DNA from: Anniella stebbinsi
Lineage: Eukaryota; Chordata; Lepidosauria; Squamata; Anniellidae
NCBI GenBank assembly: GCA_029215795.1
Contig: JARDYH010000007.1
Span: 20,371,763-20,435,762, forward strand
Direction: 5' to 3'
DNA length: 64,000 nucleotides
The notes below the pieces were generated by a model, which searched no databases, had not been told where the DNA came from, and saw only the letters and a program-made list of their open reading frames with translations. Shown in pieces: positions 34,840 through 46,720 of this stretch. Numbering within the stretch: position 1 is the first letter of the stretch; each line of letters opens with the position of its first letter. The position numbers and the translations under genes were made by a program.

Positions 34840-35066
34840 GGCTGAATTCGGACGACACAATAAGCAACTGGGGGGGGAGGGGACAATTGTCAGTTGTATT
34901 GACTATCGTGTCATCCGAATGCTGCCATAGTCAACTCAGCGCTGATCCTAATCCACACCACAGTTGATTACTTATTACCATGTTGTGTGAGGAGTGCCCC
35001 CTAGATGAACAACTGTAGAGTTGATTATTACCCCACCATTGACTATCGTGTTGTCCGAATTCAGCC
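34840..35066. mobile_element. Small DNA transposon with GGCTGAATTCGGACGACAC ends (227 bp), target duplication ATA
   Basis: The right end GTGTTGTCCGAATTCAGCC mirrors the left, and ATA flanks both sides (34837-34839 and 35067-35069). A second copy with the same interior lies at 62727-62952. Confidence 0.87.
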
Positions 35067-35242
35067 ATAGTGTTATGTGATGTGCTCTCATTAAACCTGT
35101 GTACAAACTTGCACACATTCTAACGAGACCTACACACTCACTTATAAGGAATCTTTAGACATTGGCAATAGAGCATCTGTGGCTAAGTAAGGCGATTCTT
35201 ACAAAGAAATCCTCACTATTGAAGAGGATAATACCACAATGG

Positions 35243-35655
35243 CACATTTATTTATTTTATTTTATTCCATATATATACCGCCCCATAGCCGAAGCTTTCT
35301 GGGCGGTTTACAAAAATTAAAAACACTGAACAATTAAAACACCAATATACACAATTTAAAAACATAAAGCATAAAAACAAGTTAAAATTACAATATCCTT
35401 CTGGGTCAAAGCACAACAACAGCACAAAAACACAAAACGCCCTCATCATATGCTGTTAAATGCCTGGGAGAAGAGGAAAGCCTTGACCTGGCGCTGAAAA
35501 GATAACAATGTTGGCGCCAGGCGAGCCTCGTCAGGGAGATCATTCCATAATTGGGGGGCCACCACTGAAAAGGCCCTTTCCCTTGTTGCCACCCTCTGTG
35601 CCTCCCTTGGAGTAGGCAACCGGAGGAGGACCTTCGATGTGGATCGTAGTGTATG
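35243..35655 (-). mobile_element. LINE 3' end (CCGCCCAGAG family), minus strand
   Basis: The minus-strand frame from 35682 down to 35446 reads LRSTSKVLLRLPTPREAQ, VATRERAFSVVAPQLWNDLP and LAPTLLSFQRQVKAFLFSQA, the C-terminus of the LINE, followed by the AACCGCCCAGAAAGC...GGGGCGG tail. The reading frame at the end is intact; the 5' part is missing. Confidence 0.85.
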
Positions 35656-35659
35656 GGTA

Positions 35660-37015
35660 GGTATAAACAGATTCAAATGCACAAGCTAGTTTTGGGGAAA
35701 TTAGCTGAGCAAATGGAGGCTTAAAAGTAGTTTCGAGACTGTGAAAGGAGTCTTCTTGAGACTTAGAGCATACACACACAGACAGCAGGGGAAAGAGGGG
35801 AGGGAATCTCTAAAAGCAATATATCTTTCCCTGGACTGAAGCCCTTTCCTGAAGACCGCAACTAGCATGTGTTGCTGCTCCTGGTTTCAGTGGAGAGGAA
35901 GCAAGGAGCAGAAGCCTTTCCTCTTGGAGAAAAGACTCAGCAATTTCAACAGCATGATCCATGCTTCTAAGAAGGGGGTGGGTGGGGACCCTGACTCTCA
36001 AAACCTGAGAGTTTTTATACAATCTAGAGAAAAGCAGTGACATCACTGCACAAAAGCATTGGAAAACACATAACAAAAGAGGGTATTTGGGGATGATAGC
36101 TGTACTTGCCAGAAACATTCTTTTAACAAAAGGTGACTAATGACTGTCTAAAGACAGGTGTCCAGGCTGGAGTTCAACAATAGGACCACATTAGCATGTG
36201 TATGACCAGGTGCAGGACCAGCTATCACTTTTGCCGTCCAGCATTCAAATTCTGCTCAATTTTACTCCGACCTTTGCCTCTGGGGAATGCATTTTAGGAG
36301 GTCTATTAGGAACTGAATTGCCTGATCTCGCCTTACATGATGGCTCTTAGCCCCATTCCTGTGCCTTTGTGGGGAATGAAGATGCCTTGGCTTTTTGGCT
36401 GATCCAAAATGGAGTCCGTACTGCTCACTCTCAAGAGAGCTACTTTGTAACAATAGCCAAAGCTCTCTGGGCAGTTCACATCCATTTAAACAATTATCCA
36501 TTCCAGTGGTTAGTCTTTCCGCCTACCTCTGCAGACGAAACTCTGGAAGTGGTCATTCTTGAGAGACCATGTCACATACTGCACAGGGATACATAGAAAT
36601 TTGTTTACTTTGCATTTTAATGCAAACTTACCTAATTTCACACTTTTGAAGCAATACATGAACTGAAACTCAGTTATCCTTAATATCCATGCTTTCCCAA
36701 ACGTTGCAGTGGAGTTCTCTACTCAAAAAAAATATGTACCCAAGTATATATAGTGGGTGAAGTGTACTCCAAAATGCATATATTATGGAGAAGAACATTA
36801 AAATGCATTCTATAAGGGGGTAAAAAGTGTATTAGACAAAATTGTCTGAATTAGGAGAAATGTGCACATGAACCCTTCAAACTTACAACAACAACAAAAG
36901 TTCTCAAAGTGAGCCAAACTGAAGGCTGGGGGGGGGGGGAATGAGAAACTGGGAAAACAAACAAACAGATCTGTCCATCCCTAATAGGAAAGCATCCATT
37001 TCTGTCTCTCAACAA
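35660..37015. other. Intronic sequence, little recognised
   Basis: A short minus-strand LINE-tail scrap (AGCCAAAGCTCTCTGGGCAG) lies at 36455-36475. No conserved exon is seen. Confidence 0.5.
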
Positions 37016-37021
37016 CTCCTA

Positions 37022-37586
37022 GGGCTCATCTACACCTACAGCCCTTTCAAGAGGGGGGAGGGATTTTCGCAAAGTTTTCTGCTTCAGCAATTGTTCCTCA
37101 TGGGGCATACGCCAGCGAGTTTGTCCACAATTTAATGAGAGCTGTTCCAGTGTATTTTGTTTTGTTTTGTTTTATGACTCTGCGCTCTTGCGCAAGAGCA
37201 GAGTTGCGATCCTGCACAAAGATGAGTTTTTGAAAAAATACACACACACACTTGTCGCTGAAAGACTCTGAGACCCATCCAGAATGTGTCGACAATGCTC
37301 CCCCATCACCTCTGAGACCCATGGGCTTGCTCTGCACACCTAGTTGTGTGTTTGCTGAGCCAAGTTACTTGCAAAGAACAGCAACAGCCTTGCAAGGGGA
37401 GGGCATACCATCCACGCACCTCAGGATTTTTGTGAGAAGGGGGAAATGGGACAAAAGCTGTCTTTGATATCCTGGGAAAACTGAGGGGTCATCCCAAGAT
37501 CACAGCAGGATCAGCTGTGCATTATGTGGCCCAGTAGGGACGACCTTGATACTATTCCGGAATAAATGGCCAGTGTGGATAAGGCC
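37022..37586. mobile_element. DNA transposon with GGGCTCATCTACACC ends (565 bp), target duplication CTA
   Basis: The left end GGGCTCATCTACACC and the right end GTGTGGATAAGGCC are imperfect inverts; CTA flanks both (37019-37021 and 37587-37589). The interior is unlike the shorter GGCC-ended copies, and no transposase frame is seen. Confidence 0.7.
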
Positions 37587-38049
37587 CTAGTTTTACTCCA
37601 CCAGCACACCTTCTGTTCTACAAAACTGGCCAGGCCAGCAACTCATCATTCAGAGTGTAGCTTGTTCTGTACTAATACTGCTTTGATTGCCTCCAGAAAA
37701 CCTCATAAATTCTGGAGAATAGGGCAGGATCACACTGCTTTAAAATGGTTTATAACAGAAGTGACAACAGATGGGGCTTTTCAAAGTGTCATGGTGTTTG
37801 GTGGAGATCTGGCCCAGGTATAGATAAAAGGAAATAAATTTCCATAAATATCCTCAGGCATGATCTACAATTTAGCCTCAGGTTTGCTTGTTGTTGCTTT
37901 TTGTCACGTTAGTGAAGTTGCAGCCTCGGCTGAAAACCCCTGGATCTCTGAGTCTTAGTAAATTTTAACCACCACCCTTTGCTAAGGCCCTGATTGCAGG
38001 CTATTTCTTAGCTACTTCCCCTGAAAAGTTCTACTTCATCTTAGTTTGA

Positions 38050-38180
38050 CATTGAAGAGTTATATTAACTTTATACGCTTTTAATCAGTTTTATGTATTT
38101 TATATGTATTTTATATTGTTTTACTGATGTTGTTCCCGGCCTCGATCCAGAGGGAGAGGCAGTTAAGAAATAAACATATC
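38050..38180 (+). mobile_element. L2-like LINE 3' tail
   Basis: GATGTTGTTCCCGGCCTCGA then GAGGGAGAGGCAG and AAATAAACA, matching the tails at 11760 and 51320. Confidence 0.75.
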
Positions 38181-38304
38181 AAGATACACAAATGTTAAAA
38201 CAAAATATAAATGGCCTTTGTCCAAATGCAGAATTTTTTTTAAAAAAAGAATATGTTAGTCATACAAAGAATATGTTAGTCATACAAAGAGAGAGAGAGA
38301 GAGA

Positions 38305-38454
38305 GGCCAGATCTACACTTTGTGTCAAATCATTATGACTTTGGATTAAAAAGCAGGAAAAAACACTATGCAAGTGGAATATAGAATGTGAATTGTGCAT
38401 CAGAAGTTATCAGTGCACTTCAATACTGCTATAAAGCAGGGTGTAGATCTAGCC
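38305..38454. mobile_element. GGCC-ended small DNA transposon (150 bp)
   Basis: The ends GGCCAGATCTACAC and GTGTAGATCTAGCC are inverted. The element follows a (GA)n run, so its target duplication cannot be judged. Same interior as 8362-8512. Confidence 0.72.
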
Positions 38455-38721
38455 AAAGGGAGAGAGATTTTTCCCCTTAGAGATATATACAAGGGACCAA
38501 TCTCTTTTATATATCTGTGTTCCCTATTGCAAGGGCAAGATTCAGATTAAGAATGTGAATTTGAGTGAGCTACAATGAATTTCACTTTACTCTTTTTGAT
38601 GTGTCATCACGCTGTGTAAACTGAAATTCATTAGAACTCACCCAATACTCTCTTATGAAGTGGCATTATGAACCTGAAAGTGGGCTTGCCCCCAGACGAG
38701 GGGACACAAATGACTAACCAG

Positions 38722-38892
38722 GGCCAGTTCTACACCAAGCAGGATATAGTGGTATATGGTATGTGTCAATGGGCCCCAACAGTTGTCAGTGCACTTCAAT
38801 ATCACTATAAAGCAGTAATGTGGCTGCTACCTTTTTGTACTACTGTCATACCACGTTCATGCTGCTATATCCTGCTTGGTGTAGATCTGGCC
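38722..38892. mobile_element. GGCC-ended small DNA transposon (171 bp), target duplication CAG
   Basis: The ends GGCCAGTTCTACACCAAGC and GCTTGGTGTAGATCTGGCC are inverted; CAG is on both sides (38719-38721 and 38893-38895). Closest to the copy at 8914-9096. Confidence 0.85.
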
Positions 38893-39846
38893 CAGGAAGA
38901 ACATAGCAATGCTCAGATGAACTTCCCATCACATGAACACTAAAACCAGGCTCCAAACAAATCAGTGCCAATAGAATTATATGGATATTAACTATGCATT
39001 CTAGGTTCCCATGAATTGCCCTTCACTTAGGCAGCAGTTTCTAGATTTTTTCCCAATGAACAGCAGAAAGTATCTGACGCGCCCTAAATTGCTGCTTCCC
39101 TTATATCACTTGCAATAGATCAGACCTATCTGAACAACAATTTCTCACCATTGTATGAGCTTAAAGGGGATAAAACGCGAGAAAGCAGAGATGGTCCCAA
39201 TCTTTTATGTTACACATGCCTCTCGATTCATTGAGCCAATGCCTGTAGCATTATGGAAGTCTGGGAAGCGGGGATCCGATTTCATTTCATAGATTAATTG
39301 CTTTAGTGTCATTCATTAAAATATTCACAATAGGCATTGAGTAGCTCAGAAATTGGAAATTAGTTGGAAGCCAACGGGTAGTTCCTTTGTTGTCAGTCCA
39401 CAATTCACAGAACTACTTTTATATTTTATGAAGTGCAACTTATAAAGTGAATCTGATTAATATAAACCCTATCAGAAAAGATATTCTACTTTCTCCTCTT
39501 AATCTCAACAACTGCTAATCAGTTTTACCTTCTGTATTTGTAAAAAAAAAAATCAAAGTGCATTTTGAATTCTTCCTCAATCTGCTTTGTGAATTCTCTC
39601 AAAATCACATGCTAGTTATATCCATTGCAGCTATGCCCAGAGGTGTCATGGCAGATCAGTTAATATGCAAAAAATAAATTCTGAATAATAAAAAAAAATT
39701 GGTTCCTTCCTATTTTATGAGCTTACAATCTATGGGGAAGAAAAAAGCCATTTGAAAACCCCAGAAAATTCATTAACATTTTCAACTCAGTATGCTGACA
39801 AATAGTATTTATTGGCTTTGAAAACCATACGTTTTGCATTTTACAG

Positions 39847-40141
39847 CTTCATTCTGATATCGATTCTGGCGAAGGGAAAATCAAATACATTCTCTCAGGT
39901 GAAGGAGCGGGCATCATTTTTGTTATTGATGACAAATCAGGGAACATCCATGCAACGAAGACACTGGATCGGGAAGAAAGAGCTCAGTACACGTTAACAG
40001 CACAAGCTGTAGACAGGATTACCAACCGACCCCTGGAGCCACCCTCAGAATTCATTGTGAAAGTTCAAGATATCAATGATAACCCTCCGGAATTCTTACA
40101 AGAAAATTATCATGCCAATGTACCAGAAAGGTCCAATGTAG
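39847..40141 (+). CDS. CDH11: CDH11 coding exon 2: most of EC1 and the EC1-EC2 linker
   Basis: This exon encodes residues 77-174 and the first base of codon 175. It starts in phase 0 after TTTTACAG and ends before donor GTACGT. EC1 landmarks are visible: the LDRE calcium motif (116-119), AQAVDR (128-133; QAV takes the place of the HAV of type I cadherins), and the linker DINDNPPEF (151-159), whose acidic residues bind calcium between EC1 and EC2. Residue 134 is Ile (codon ATT), where mammalian CDH11, from my memory of the protein, has Asp in the string DRDTNRP. The change needs two adjacent base differences and should be confirmed. The rest matches the family closely. Confidence 0.97.
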
Positions 40142-40688
40142 GTACGTAATGCAAGAATGCACTCTAGTTTTCATGACAACAAATTAGGGACCCAAACAAT
40201 TTATGTTTACCTGATTTTTGTAAACTATTCAGAAAGCTTTGGCTGATATAGAAATGTAAATCATCATTATAGTCATTGTCATCATAATCCATTATCATCA
40301 CCATCAACCACTTAGGATAGCTAACATTAATTCAGGCCTTGTTCTCACAAATAGCATATGAGACAGTAAATGTAGGCCCTTACTGTACCACTTAGGACCA
40401 CATGTGAAGGGTTCCTGATGATAAGACTCTTTGCCAATGGAAAATTAGCTGGGAGAAGGTCAAGCTGGAAACCATCTCTCTAGCATGCTATTTTCCTTGT
40501 TGCTTTGAGCATTTTATCACAGGAGCCCCTCTCCTGCAATCTAAAGTGGCGCAATCCCACCAGAAATTGACCTCAGTCTCTGCGATTTTTCTAGACGATG
40601 ATCCTGATCCAACTAGTTGTGCTGGATTGGCTAAGAGTGGAAGCCAATACGACATTTCCAATCTTCCAAATTTGGCTACGATTGGAAA

Positions 40689-40880
40689 ATAATAATAATA
40701 ATAATTATTATTATTATTTAAAACCTGCCTCTCCCTCCGGATCGAGGCAGGGAACAACAACAAATACAAAACACAAGAATCACAAAATAGCTGAAATATT
40801 AAAAACAAATAAAAACCAATACATCGTTAAAAACATCTTAAAATTCATCTGGATAGGCCTGCCGGAAGAGAGCAGAGTAT
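40689..40880 (-). mobile_element. L2-like LINE 3' tail, minus strand
   Basis: (AAT)n(ATT)n, then CTGCCTCTCCCTCCGGATCG and AGGCAGGGAACAACAACAA, ending near TGGATAGGCCTGCCGGAAGA, the complement of the LINE end coding FRQAYP. Confidence 0.82.
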
Positions 40881-40906
40881 ACTACTATACTCTGTTTATT
40901 ACCAAC

Positions 40907-43900
40907 TAGGGGTGTGCATCGGATCGGATCCGATCCACGATCCGAATCCGATCCGCCCCAAAATCGGGAAAATCCAATCCGATCCGATCCGATCAACCTC
41001 CGATCCGATCCGATCCGACGAGGTCCGATCCGGATCGGACGCCATTTTGAATGCTTTTTCCCATAGCCAAGTATTGTTTTACAAAAACGCCTATAACTTT
41101 TTCATTTTTAAAGATAGAAGGATGAAACTTGGGCACATTATACACTGGTTAGGGATAGTTATCTGTGAGAAATTTCAGAAAGATTGGTGCATGCGTTTTG
41201 TGGCAATTAATTGTTTAATAAATACCCAGAAATGCCTATAACTTTGTCATTTTTAAAGTTACAAACATGAAACTTTGCCACATTGTAGGTGGTACCTTGG
41301 GACCTATTTGTGAGAAATTTCAGAAACTTAGGTGCTTGCCTTGTGTGGCAATTAATTTTAGAAAAATGGGTAGTAGTGGGGTAAATACATTTACGCCTCC
41401 CATTTTTTTATTTTTGAAGATACAAACAGGAAACTTGGGCACATTACAGGTACCACTTGCCTTGATATGTGTGTGAAATTTCAGAAACATTGCAGCTTGC
41501 CTTGTGTGGCAATTAATTTTTGAAACAATGAGGAAAGAAACACCTATAACTTTGTCATTTTTAAAGTTACACACATGAAACTTTGCCACATTGTAGGTGG
41601 TACCTTGGGACCTATGTGTGTGAAATTTCAGAAACATAGGTGCTTGCCTTGTGTGGCAATTAATTTTTTAATAAATACCCAGGAATGCCTATAACTTTGT
41701 CATTTGTAAAGTTACACACATGAAACTTTGCCACATTGTAGGCGGTACCTTGGGACCCATGTGTGTAAAATTTCAGAAACGTAGGTGCTTGTATTGTGTG
41801 GCAATTAATTTTTGAAACAATGAGGGATTCATTGGACAGCACTTGCCCATAGGGATTCATTGGACAGTACTTGCCCATAGGGATTCATTGGACAGTACTT
41901 TCCTATAGGAAATCATTGGAAAGCACTTGCCCATAGAAAATCATTGGAAAGCACTTGCTCATTGAGAAATACAGTTATGCCTCCCACTTTTTTATTTTTG
42001 AAGATACAAACAGGAAACTTGGGCACATTGTAGACTGGTTAGGGATAGTTATCTGTCAGAAATTTCAGAAAGATTGGTGCATGCGTTTTGTGGCAATTAA
42101 TTTTTTAATAAATACCCAGGAATGCCTATAACTTTGTCATTTTTAAAGTTACATACATGAAACTTTGCCACATTGTAGGTGGTACCTTGGGACCTATGTG
42201 TGTAAAATTTCAAAAACGTAGGTGCTTGCCTTGTATGGCAATTAATTTTAGAAAAATGGGTAGTAGTGGGGTAAATACATTTACGCCTCCCATTTTTTTA
42301 TTTTTAAAGATACAAACAGGAAACATGGGCACATTACAGGGAACACTTCACTTGATATGTGTGTAAAATTTCAGAATGATAGGTCCAGGCATGTGGTGGC
42401 TACGAATTTTTTAGATTAAAAGTTATTAACCTTTTTTACACAGAGGCTGGGGCTGTCAATTGCACCCTCCCGCCTCCCGGGAAGAAGAAGGAAACACTTT
42501 CTCTCATCTCTTTGATCCTTGCACGCTTGGCTGCAACTGAGCTAGTATCCATTACAAAAGGAGAAACAAAGTAGCACTTGGCTCGTGTCTGCTTTGATAC
42601 TTTCACTCAAGCAGAACGGCTGAGCCTAGGATCACTCTCTCTCGCTGGGATCGTTACAGGAGAAATTTTCTACAGTCTTCAAAGTGGTGTGTGCAGACAC
42701 CTTGCCACCACATGCCTGGACCTATCATTCTGAAATTTTACACACATATCAAGTGAAGTGTTCCCTGTAATGTGCCCATGTTTCCTGTTTGTATCTTTAA
42801 AAATAAAAAAATGGGAGGCGTAAATGTATTTACCCCACTACTACCCATTTTTCTAAAATTAATTGCCATACAAGGCAAGCACCTACGTTTTTGAAATTTT
42901 ACACACATAGATCCCAAGGTACCACCTACAATGTGGCAAAGTTTCATGTATGTAACTTTAAAAATGACAAAGTTATAGGCATTCCTGGGTATTTATTAAA
43001 AAATTAATTGCCACAAAACGCATGCACCAATCTTTCTGAAATTTCTCACAGATAACTATCCCTAACCAGTCTACAATGTGCCCAAGTTTCCTGTTTGTAT
43101 CTTCAAAAATAAAAAAGTGGGAGGCATAACTGTATTTCTCAATGGGCAAGTGCTTTCCAATGATTTTCTATGGGCAAGTGCTTTCCAATGATTTCCTATA
43201 GGAAAGTACTGTCCAATGAATCCCTATGGGCAAGTACTGTCCAATGAATCCCTATGGGCAAGTGCTGTCCAATGAATCCCTCATTGTTTCAAAAATTAAT
43301 TGCCACACAATACAAGCACCTACGTTTCTGAAATTTTACACACATAGGTCCCAAGGTACCGCCTACAATGTGGCAAAGTTTCATGTGTGTAACTTTACAA
43401 ATGACAAAGTTATAGGCATTCCTGGGTATTTATTAAAAAATTAATTGCCACACAAGGCAAGCACCTATGTTTCTGAAATTTCACACACATAGGTCCCAAG
43501 GTACCACCTACAATGTGGCAAAGTTTCATGTGTGTAACTTTAAAAATGACAAAGTTATAGGTGTTTCTTTCCTCATTGTTTCAAAAATTAATTGCCACAC
43601 AAGGCAAGCTCCAATGTTTCTGAAATTTCACACACATATCAAGGCAAGTGGTACCTGTAATGTGCCCAAGTTTCCTGTTTGTATCTTCAAAAATAAAAAA
43701 ATGGGAGGCGTAAATGTATTTACCCCACTACTACCCATTTTTCTAAAATTAATTGCCACACAAGGCAAGCACCTAAGTTTCTGAAATTTCTCACAGATAG
43801 GTCCCAAGGTACCACCTACAATGTGGCAAAGTTTCATGTTTGTAACTTTAAAAATGACAAAGTTATAGGCATTTCTGGGTATTTATTAAACAATTAATTG

Positions 43901-44195
43901 CCACAAAACTCATGCACCAATCTTTCTGAAATTTCTCACAGATAACTATCCCTAACCAGTGTATAATGTGCCCAAGTTTCATCCTTCTATCTTTAAAAAT
44001 GAAAAAGTTATAGGCGTTTTTGTAAAACAATACTTGGCTATGGGAAAAAGCATTCAAAATGGCGTCCGATCCGGATCGGACATCCGGTCCGATCCGATCC
44101 GACCATCCTCCGATCCGATCCGATCCGATCCGACCCCCCAGGTCCGATTCCGATCCGCTATCCGATCCGATCCGGGGGGTCAGTGCACATCCCTA
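40907..44195. mobile_element. 3.3-kb hAT element forming a giant palindrome, 8-bp target duplication TTACCAAC
   Basis: The ends TAGGGGTGTGC and GTGCACATCCCTA are imperfect inverts, and TTACCAAC flanks both sides (40899-40906 and 44196-44203), a hAT hallmark. The left arm (40907-42400) and right arm (42704-44195) are reverse complements with few differences, around a 303-bp loop. Each arm has an outer GATCCGATCC-rich block (outer 140 bp), then a degenerate tandem array with repeated strings CTATAACTTTGTCATTTTTA, TGAAACTTTGCCACATTG and GTGTGGCAATTAATTTT, and a five-fold 29-bp repeat (41823-41965, GATTCATTGGACAG). No transposase frame exists; matching short frames on both strands are consequences of the palindrome. 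Confidence 0.93.
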
Positions 44196-44444
44196 TTACC
44201 AACTACCACAATGCTTGTACAGTGTACATCTACAGTTTCCGCCTATGGCATTGGCAAGACAAGAAGTGAAAAGCACAAGACTGAAATACCTCATATATAT
44301 CCAAATGAAATCAAGTGGTAGCCAGTGTAGCATGAGATAACTCAAAGTCATCACTGCCTTTGCAGCCATATGGATCCTAAGTGCATGATTTTTTCCCCAT
44401 GATCAGGGAACATCCATGCAACCACCATGGTAGGTCAGAGCTAG

Positions 44445-44918
44445 GGGCTCATCTACACCTAAGGGTGTAGCAGGAGGGAGGGGGAGGAACACAGACTTAC
44501 CTGCTTCTGAGATCCTCCCTCAGCATCTATACGGCCACACAACGTCCTGGAAGGGAAGAGGGATGTTGCAGGCACCTTTTTTAAAAAAAAGAGAAGCCAC
44601 GCTTGGTGAAAAAATAAGGAACCTGCCACCAAACTCCATGCTCACCCCACCCACAACATCCCTGGGATGGTGAAATTGCTGCCCCCCCCATCCCTATGGG
44701 CACAGAGCCACCCTGTGCAGCTCCGTGCCCGTTTGAAGACCAGTGATTGTGTGCCACACCTGCCATGGTCCTTGGGGTTGTCTGACGACTGGGGGAAAAC
44801 CGGGACATCCCTGGTTTCAGTTATTCTGGGGAAAGTCTCTGGTCATCCCCGGTTGTTTGAGATGCACAGGGATGACCTAGAGATGACTCTGGGATAACTG
44901 CCTGGTGTAGCCATGGCC
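44445..44918. mobile_element. DNA transposon with GGGCTCATCTACACC left end (474 bp), target duplication TAG
   Basis: The left end GGGCTCATCTACACC and the right end GGTGTAGCCATGGCC are imperfect inverts; TAG flanks both (44442-44444 and 44919-44921). Its left end matches the 37022 element, but the interior differs. Confidence 0.7.
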
Positions 44919-44921
44919 TAG

Positions 44922-45570
44922 GTCATTGCTACAATGCAATGGAAATGTATGGGTGGTACAGGAACATTGGACCAATGAAGAACTGTCTGGGAGTCACAAG
45001 GGAATAACAGTGAACCAAGTTGAAGGTTGTTGGCAAGTGGAAGGGAACAGCATTTCAGTTCTACCCACTTTCCTACTGATAAGGGAAAAGCATGCTCAAT
45101 GGCTCCGTCACCTATGTAACTGGATTGCAATCAATGGCCACCTTACTGTCTTAGAATGTTTCTCTGCCTTAAATGCAGGCTGGGTTCCATGTCCATTTCC
45201 CTGAAAAGCACTGGGCAGCCCTGTATAATCTTTAAATTCAGTTGTGCTGAACATTTTCTCCAGATTCCATAGAAAAGAAATTGCTTTCGAAAATATGTTC
45301 AAAGGAGGAGAAAAAATAGGAGACGTTATCATGGGTGTGGTTCAGGGTTCCTGTGCTTACTTTATTTATGAAGTAGTTGAGGAGTCGGTGAGAGTGTCTT
45401 GTCTTTCATTGTACAATCATCTCTCAGCAGTCTATAGCCTCCCTGGCTTCCCACCTATTTATTTATTATTTATTATATTTTAATTTTATATTCCACTTAA
45501 CATTAAAAACCTTAGTTGAAGCCCAGGGGAAGGTATCATAAGTAACTGCTTCCCCATGGGACTTTTGTTT

Positions 45571-45572
<2 letters not shown>
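44922..45572. other. Intronic sequence, nothing recognised
   Basis: No conserved exon or transposon terminus was recognised. Confidence 0.45.
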
Positions 45573-45620
<48 letters not shown>

Positions 45621-46080
45621 TTATTTCTTACCCGCCTCTCCATTTGGATCGAGGCAGGGAACAACAATATAATAAAATACATAAAACTGATTAAAACATG
45701 ACACACATTATTAAAACTGCATTAAAACATCCTAAAAACATCCTAAAAACATTCTTAAATTCCACTGGATATGCCTGCCGGAAGAGAACAGTCTTTATGG
45801 CTTTCTTAAATTCTAAAAGACTGTTAAGTTGACGAGTTTCCTCCGGCAGGTCATTCCACAGTCTGGGAGCGGCAGAAGAAAAGGTCCTCTGGGTAACAGT
45901 TGTCAGTCTTGGCCGACTGTAGTAAGTTTTTCCCAGAGGACCTGAGCGTGCGGGGCGGATTGTATGGGAGAAGGCGATCCCATAGTAGGTAACCTGGACC
46001 CAAACCATGTAGGGCTTTAGATCAAGAAGCACAGGCAGCTTGGGAGCTTGCAGAGATATGGAGAGATATGTAATATAAAG
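45573..46080 (-). mobile_element. L2-like LINE 3' end, minus strand, with (AAT)n
   Basis: (AAT)n at 45573-45621, then CCCGCCTCTCCATTTGGATC, and on the minus strand TTVTQRTFSSAAPRLWNDLP and FKKAIKTVLFRQAYPVEF. The upstream part is frameshifted (TIRPARSGPLGKTYYS). Confidence 0.86.
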
Positions 46081-46600
46081 TCTCTCTACCACAAGTTGAT
46101 CCTACTTCTAGTGTCTGTAAGGACCTCCTCTCAGCTATATCCAAGACTTGTGCATCTCAGTATCACTAGACTGTGATGGAATATTTGAAACTGGTTGATT
46201 CTGAACATCTTTTTCCTAAGTAATGTTCCACTTATGCTGAAATTTATGATGCATATAATTTCCAAATAGTGGGAAAAGGAAGGTGCTGTGAAAGGAAGTA
46301 TATAATGAGTACCCCAAATAGTAAGGTTGAAGAATTACTAAGAGGAGGGTGTATTTAGTGGAATTTAATTTACTAAACTGTGTACTCCAAATTAATTGGT
46401 CAGAGATTTCCCATAATCCCTGACACAGCTGGTGGGTAACCATTGGTTATTTATTACTAAATCTAGTCCTACAGAAAAGGGTTTGTTTGCTTTAATTAAA
46501 AGTGCATTTTGAAAGCATTCCTTATGCTCACACAAGGCTTATGTGGGTTATACATGTATATTTACTTCTAAAATTTGTGTCCCTTGCTTTCTGTTTTCAG

Positions 46601-46720
46601 GTACATCTGTTATTCAAGTGACTGCCTCAGATGCCGATGACCCTACTTACGGAAACAGTGCCAAACTAGTTTACAGCATTCTTGAAGGTCAGCCGTACTT
46701 CTCCGTGGAAGCACAAACAG
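46601..46720 (+). CDS. CDH11: CDH11 coding exon 3: N-terminal half of EC2
   Basis: This 120-bp exon has phase 1 at both ends and completes Gly175 and opens Gly215. It is preceded by a pyrimidine-rich tract and TTTTCAG, and followed by GTACTG. The translation starts [20 protein letters not shown]; the DADD cluster (185-188) is the calcium-binding loop of EC2. As far as I recall, the exon is identical to mammalian CDH11 at the protein level, which makes it the strongest single piece of evidence for the gene identity. Because length and phases are symmetric, skipping it would keep the frame but delete half of EC2. Confidence 0.97.

Larger units (their letters stand above)
31292..39846 (+). other. 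CDH11: CDH11 intron 1 (8.6 kb)
   Basis: Starts GTAAGA and ends TTTTACAG. It holds a SINE, a 116-bp-arm hairpin, an R4-like LINE, a CR1 3' end, LINE tails and several small DNA transposons, each listed separately. No additional conserved exon was recognised. Confidence 0.85.
40142..46600 (+). other. CDH11: CDH11 intron 2 (6.5 kb)
   Basis: Starts GTACGT and ends TTTTCAG. About half of it is the large palindromic hAT element at 40907-44195; LINE tails and a further DNA transposon fill much of the rest. Confidence 0.85.

Noticed and set aside
41267..43837. Apparently conserved small proteins repeated on both strands (CHIVGGTLGPICEKFQK-like)
   Set aside because: They are mirror images produced by the inverted arms of one non-coding transposon, and no domain or start context supports translation.
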